In this document: positions 5,705 through 8,065 of the stretch, piece by piece
How positions within the stretch are numbered: the first letter of the stretch is position 1
Layout of the letters: each line of letters opens with the position of its first letter
DNA from: Alphaproteobacteria bacterium
Lineage (GTDB): Bacteria > Pseudomonadota > Alphaproteobacteria > Sneathiellales > Sneathiellaceae
Assembly (NCBI GenBank): GCA_006226265.1
Contig: SBHH01000312.1
Location: 1-8,065 of the forward strand
DNA length: 8,065 nt
Direction: 5' to 3'
Program-made: the position numbers and the translations under genes
Notes under the pieces: model-generated
The model's database searches: none
What the model was told of the DNA's origin: nothing
What the model saw: only the letters and a program-made list of their open reading frames with translations

Positions 5705-5719
5705 ATTAACTGAGATACA

Positions 5720-6433
5720 ATGAGAAAGACAATGGATCAGATAACCCTGCCGCCTGCAAAGGAATTTACGAGCGGCTTTCGCGATATTGCCCCCCTCGCC
5801 ATTGGTGTTGCGATTTACGGCCTCGCCTTTGGGTTGCTGGCGGCACAGGCGGGCATGGATGAATTTCTGACCGGTGTAATGGGCCTGACCGTTTTTGCAG
5901 GTTCTTCGCAGATTATTGCCGCCGAGCGTCTGGTGTCCGGAGCGGGCGCGCTGGCTGCCATTCTTGCCGGGGTGGCCCTTAATCTCCGCATCCTGCTGAT
6001 GACTGCCTCGATGCGGGCGGAGCTTGCAGGCCGCCCACTCTGGCAGATCGTTCTCGGCGTTCATTTTACCGGCGATGAAAGCTGGGCTCTGATGCATGCC
6101 ACGCGGGCAAAAGGCCATCCGGTCGGATACTGGTATCTCATCGGCGCGAGCAGCTGCCTCCTGGCGGTCTGGATTACGGCGACAGTCAGCGGGGTGAATT
6201 TCGCGCATGTCCTTCCCGATCCCGTCTCGATCGGGGTCGATTTCGCCTTTACCGCCGCTTTCATCGCAATTCTCTGCAATCTCTGGCCTGGCATGTCCGC
6301 GCTCCTGCCTTGGATCTTTTCAGCGGCCACCGCAGGATGCCTGGTTCTGCTTGCCCCGATCGAACCTTCTTGGGCTCTCGCGCTTGGCGGACTTGCAGGC
6401 GCCGTTCTTGCAGGAGTGAAGCGCGATGCCTGA
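5720..6433 (+). CDS. azlC: AzlC-family amino-acid exporter, large subunit
   Basis: A 237-residue inner-membrane protein of the AzlC/YgaZ family, which with AzlD/YgaH exports branched-chain amino acids or analogues. Family features are 'GFRDIAPLAIGVAIYGLAFG' (19-38), 'GLTVFAGSSQIIAAERL' (55-71), 'LNLRILLMTASMR' (87-99), 'FTGDESWAL' (116-124) and 'VDFAFTAAFIAILCNLWP' (173-190), spread over several transmembrane segments. The pattern matches full-length members. ATG 5720 is the first start, but ATG 5732 ('MDQITLPPAKEF') follows GAGAAAG and is a fair alternative. The neighbouring azlD overlaps its 3' end by 8 bp. Expression is probably controlled by the divergent XRE-cupin regulator. The transported substrate cannot be read from the sequence. 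Confidence 0.93.
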   Translation: MRKTMDQITLPPAKEFTSGFRDIAPLAIGVAIYGLAFGLLAAQAGMDEFLTGVMGLTVFAGSSQIIAAERLVSGAGALAAILAGVALNLRILLMTASMRAELAGRPLWQIVLGVHFTGDESWALMHATRAKGHPVGYWYLIGASSCLLAVWITATVSGVNFAHVLPDPVSIGVDFAFTAAFIAILCNLWPGMSALLPWIFSAATAGCLVLLAPIEPSWALALGGLAGAVLAGVKRDA

Positions 6434-6719
6434 ACAATGGATTGTCATCGCAGGCCTGGCGGCCGGCACCTTCGCGATCCGGATCGGCGGCTATCTGCTG
6501 GGCGCGCGGCTGCCGAAAACAGGCGGCTGGGCCCGCGCCTTCACGGCGCTTCCGGGATGCCTGATCTCGGCTTTGCTCGCCGTCATTCTGGTACAAGGTT
6601 CAACGGCAGAATGGATCGCCGGTGCCATCGCCCTCATCGCCGCCCTCCTCACTCGCAACCTGCCAGTCACGATGATAGCAGGTATCGCCACCGTCTGGTG
6701 CGCCCGGTATTTTCTCTAA
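6426..6719 (+). CDS. azlD: AzlD-family amino-acid exporter, small subunit
   Basis: A 97-residue, very hydrophobic protein of the AzlD/YgaH family, with about four membrane helices (roughly 5-26, 38-57, 61-77, 79-96). The family pattern is seen in 'FAIRIGGYLLGARLP' near the first helix, in 'ALPGCLISALLAVIL' and in 'RNLPVTMIAGI'. It is the obligate partner of AzlC in the known exporters. Its ATG overlaps the azlC stop by 8 bp and is preceded by an AGGAG site within the azlC coding end, so translation is coupled. It ends seven bases before the stop of the opposite-strand methyltransferase, with no evident terminator. Confidence 0.92.
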   Translation: MPEQWIVIAGLAAGTFAIRIGGYLLGARLPKTGGWARAFTALPGCLISALLAVILVQGSTAEWIAGAIALIAALLTRNLPVTMIAGIATVWCARYFL

Positions 6720-6726
6720 TTTTTAT

Positions 6727-7359
6727 CTATGCGCGGGCAAGAAGGAGCCTGGCGCTTTCGACTGCGGGATTTCCCTTGACGTCAACCGCATGGCTCTCGA
6801 GCAGACAGATGTTATAATCCGCTGCATAGAGGCCTGCGATATCGTCTTCCGCAAGTGAAAAGGGCGGGCCTTTCATGATGGATTGGTCATAGGTGAAGGT
6901 GATCTGAAGCTGCGGGGCCGCTTTTGTGACCTCAACCAGTTGGCGGGCATATTTTTCCCGCATCTCCGAAGGCAGGGCGACAAGGGCGGCCCGGTCATAG
7001 ACGGCGTCGGTTGCGCCAAGCAAAGCTTTAGAGAGTGCGAAGAAATCTCCAACAAAGATATCAATCCGCTCTGCACTGAACTGTTTCAGGCCACCCCGCT
7101 CCCTGATTGTCGGTGTAAGCTCCATCTCGTCGAACAGCTCTCGGACGGCAATCTCGCTGAGTTCCGCCCCGGTGACATGGTATCCCTTGCCATAGAGCCA
7201 GTGAATATCAAGCGTCTTGCCGCAAAGCGGCACAAAAACCCGTGCGCCCTTTTCAAGTTTCAGGCTCGCAAAGTGTTTCTCCAGCAAGGGATTGACGGAT
7301 GGCTGGTGAAAGCCGATTTCCTTCTTCTCCCATTTGGAATGCCAGAATTCCTGTTCCAT
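6727..7359 (-). CDS. tpm: TPMT-like SAM-dependent S-methyltransferase
   Basis: A 210-residue class I methyltransferase of the thiopurine S-methyltransferase family, a usual bacterial length. Typical features are 'FWHSKWEKKEIGFHQ' (5-19), the SAM loop 'ARVFVPLCGKTLDIHWL' (39-55, with 43-48 VPLCGK), 'VTGAELSEIAV' (62-72, with Glu66 likely binding the SAM ribose) and 'YDRAALVALPSEMREKYA' (121-138). Bacterial members methylate thiols and can methylate selenium or tellurium compounds; the native substrate is not established here. ATG 7359 was chosen because it follows an AAGGGGG ribosome site at good spacing; a TTG at 7374 would put that site inside the gene. It lies 28 bp after the Nudix gene on the same strand, so they are probably co-transcribed. 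Confidence 0.9.
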   Translation of the reverse strand: MEQEFWHSKWEKKEIGFHQPSVNPLLEKHFASLKLEKGARVFVPLCGKTLDIHWLYGKGYHVTGAELSEIAVRELFDEMELTPTIRERGGLKQFSAERIDIFVGDFFALSKALLGATDAVYDRAALVALPSEMREKYARQLVEVTKAAPQLQITFTYDQSIMKGPPFSLAEDDIAGLYAADYNICLLESHAVDVKGNPAVESARLLLARA

Positions 7360-7387
7360 TTTCGCCCCCTTCAAGCGCGCCCTGGCG

Positions 7388-8056
7388 TTATCGGAAAAAA
7401 TCGATGCGTGACTTGTCCTTGACCCGGTAGAGCATGGCGGGACGGTATGGTCCCTCTGCCAACTTCTGCCCAGTTTCCTCGATCAGGTCATGCGATAAAA
7501 TCCACTTCCTGAAATTTCGTTTATCGAGCCGTTTGCGGCCTGCAAGCTCATAAACCCGCATCAACCCGCCGAGCGTAAATTCCTTGCCCATCAATTGCAA
7601 GCCGATGGTCGAATAGTCCATCTTGGCTGCGAGCCGGATCAGGGCCTTTTCAATGATTTCCGCATGATCGAAGGCAAGCATTGGCAGGCCGTCCACATCG
7701 AACCATTCCGCCTGCGCGGCGTCATCACCTGCCTTGATATGATGGCCATGAGGCCGGATTAGCGCATAATAAGCGACCGAGATCACCCGTTCCCTCGGGT
7801 CCCGATTGACTGCGCCATAGGTATAGAGCTGTTCAAGATAGGTATTACGGAGTCCCGTCTCCTCTTCAAGCTCGCGCCGGGCGCAAGTCTCCAGATCCTC
7901 CTCCATTTCGAGAAAGCCGCCCGGCAGCGCCCATTTCCCTTTGAATGGTTCGTTCCGGCGGCGAATAAGCAGAATTTTCAAGACATTACCAAGGACGGTG
8001 AAGATAACGATATCGGTCGTAACGGCGGGATGAGGATATTTATCATTAAAAGCCAT
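7388..8056 (-). CDS. Nudix hydrolase-like protein with C-terminal winged helix (NrtR-like layout)
   Basis: A 222-residue protein. The N-terminal Nudix domain (about 10-142) has a complete box G(x5)E(x7)REUxEExGU at 47-69 (Gly47, Glu53, Arg61-Glu62, Glu65-Glu66, Gly68), so metal-dependent pyrophosphohydrolase activity is possible. The C-terminal part (about 146-215: 'FTLGGLMRVYELAGRKRLDKRNFRKWIL') looks like the winged helix found in NrtR-type regulators of NAD metabolism, which bind ADP-ribose or related nucleotides. It may therefore be a regulator, an enzyme or both; no NAD genes are in the window. The ATG at 8056 has AAGG only two bases away, and the window ends nine bases upstream, so a longer start cannot be excluded. 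It precedes the TPMT gene in a likely operon. Confidence 0.87.
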   Translation of the reverse strand: MAFNDKYPHPAVTTDIVIFTVLGNVLKILLIRRRNEPFKGKWALPGGFLEMEEDLETCARRELEEETGLRNTYLEQLYTYGAVNRDPRERVISVAYYALIRPHGHHIKAGDDAAQAEWFDVDGLPMLAFDHAEIIEKALIRLAAKMDYSTIGLQLMGKEFTLGGLMRVYELAGRKRLDKRNFRKWILSHDLIEETGQKLAEGPYRPAMLYRVKDKSRIDFFR

Positions 8057-8065
8057 AACCTTAGT

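Noticed and set aside
7360..7374. TTG 7374 as the TPMT start
   Set aside because: The five extra codons contain the AAGGGGG ribosome site for ATG 7359, and family members begin close to the FWHxxW motif.
6883..7422. Plus-strand 179-codon frame opposite the TPMT gene
   Set aside because: It is antisense to a clearly recognisable methyltransferase and has no family features or supporting ribosome site.
1..8065. Mobile elements, CRISPR arrays, tRNA or rRNA genes, anti-phage defence cassettes
   Set aside because: No transposase, integrase, repeat-spacer pattern, cloverleaf or defence-type domain could be seen on either strand.

Overview
The window is a chromosomal stretch from what looks like an alphaproteobacterium. 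This is an inference from three things: the H-box and dimerisation helix of the sensor kinase resemble PleC/DivJ/PdhS-type kinases; the base composition is moderately high in G+C; and the set of families (ArsR-AHSA1-DUF899, XRE-cupin with AzlCD, bacterial TPMT, Nudix plus winged helix) is typical of that class. I cannot name a genus. There are no RNA genes, mobile elements, CRISPR arrays or long repeats.

Layout. (1) Positions 1-1522, minus strand: a membrane-anchored two-PAS sensor histidine kinase, cut by the left window edge before its ATPase domain. It is open all the way to the edge. (2) Positions 1523-1763: a divergent intergenic region, followed on the plus strand by a class A FAD-dependent monooxygenase (1764-2927) with an atypical second flavin motif. 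(3) Positions 3001-5084, plus strand: a compact unit of an ArsR-family repressor, an AHSA1/SRPBCC protein, a DUF899 thioredoxin-like protein and a small two-helix membrane protein. Two near-identical 18-bp palindromes lie at its front, exactly 40 bp apart centre to centre. The second contains the ArsR start codon, and the promoter between them predicts a leaderless mRNA. (4) Positions 5085-5636, minus strand: an XRE-cupin regulator, divergent from azlC-azlD (5720-6719, plus). They are separated by an 83-bp region packed with GTTC/GAAC palindromes. (5) Positions 6727-8056, minus strand: a probable two-gene operon of a Nudix plus winged-helix protein followed by a TPMT-like methyltransferase.

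How the genes may work together. The ArsR unit looks like a self-repressed module: repressor, a START-fold lipid/small-ligand or co-chaperone-like protein, a CxxC redox-type protein and a membrane partner, expressed together when the unknown ArsR ligand appears. The XRE-cupin protein probably senses a small molecule and controls the AzlCD amino-acid exporter. The Nudix/winged-helix and TPMT pair may join nucleotide-metabolite sensing or hydrolysis with SAM-dependent methylation of thiols or chalcogens. Genes are packed tightly: convergent pairs end 0 bp (5084/5085) and 7 bp (6719/6727) apart with no visible terminator.
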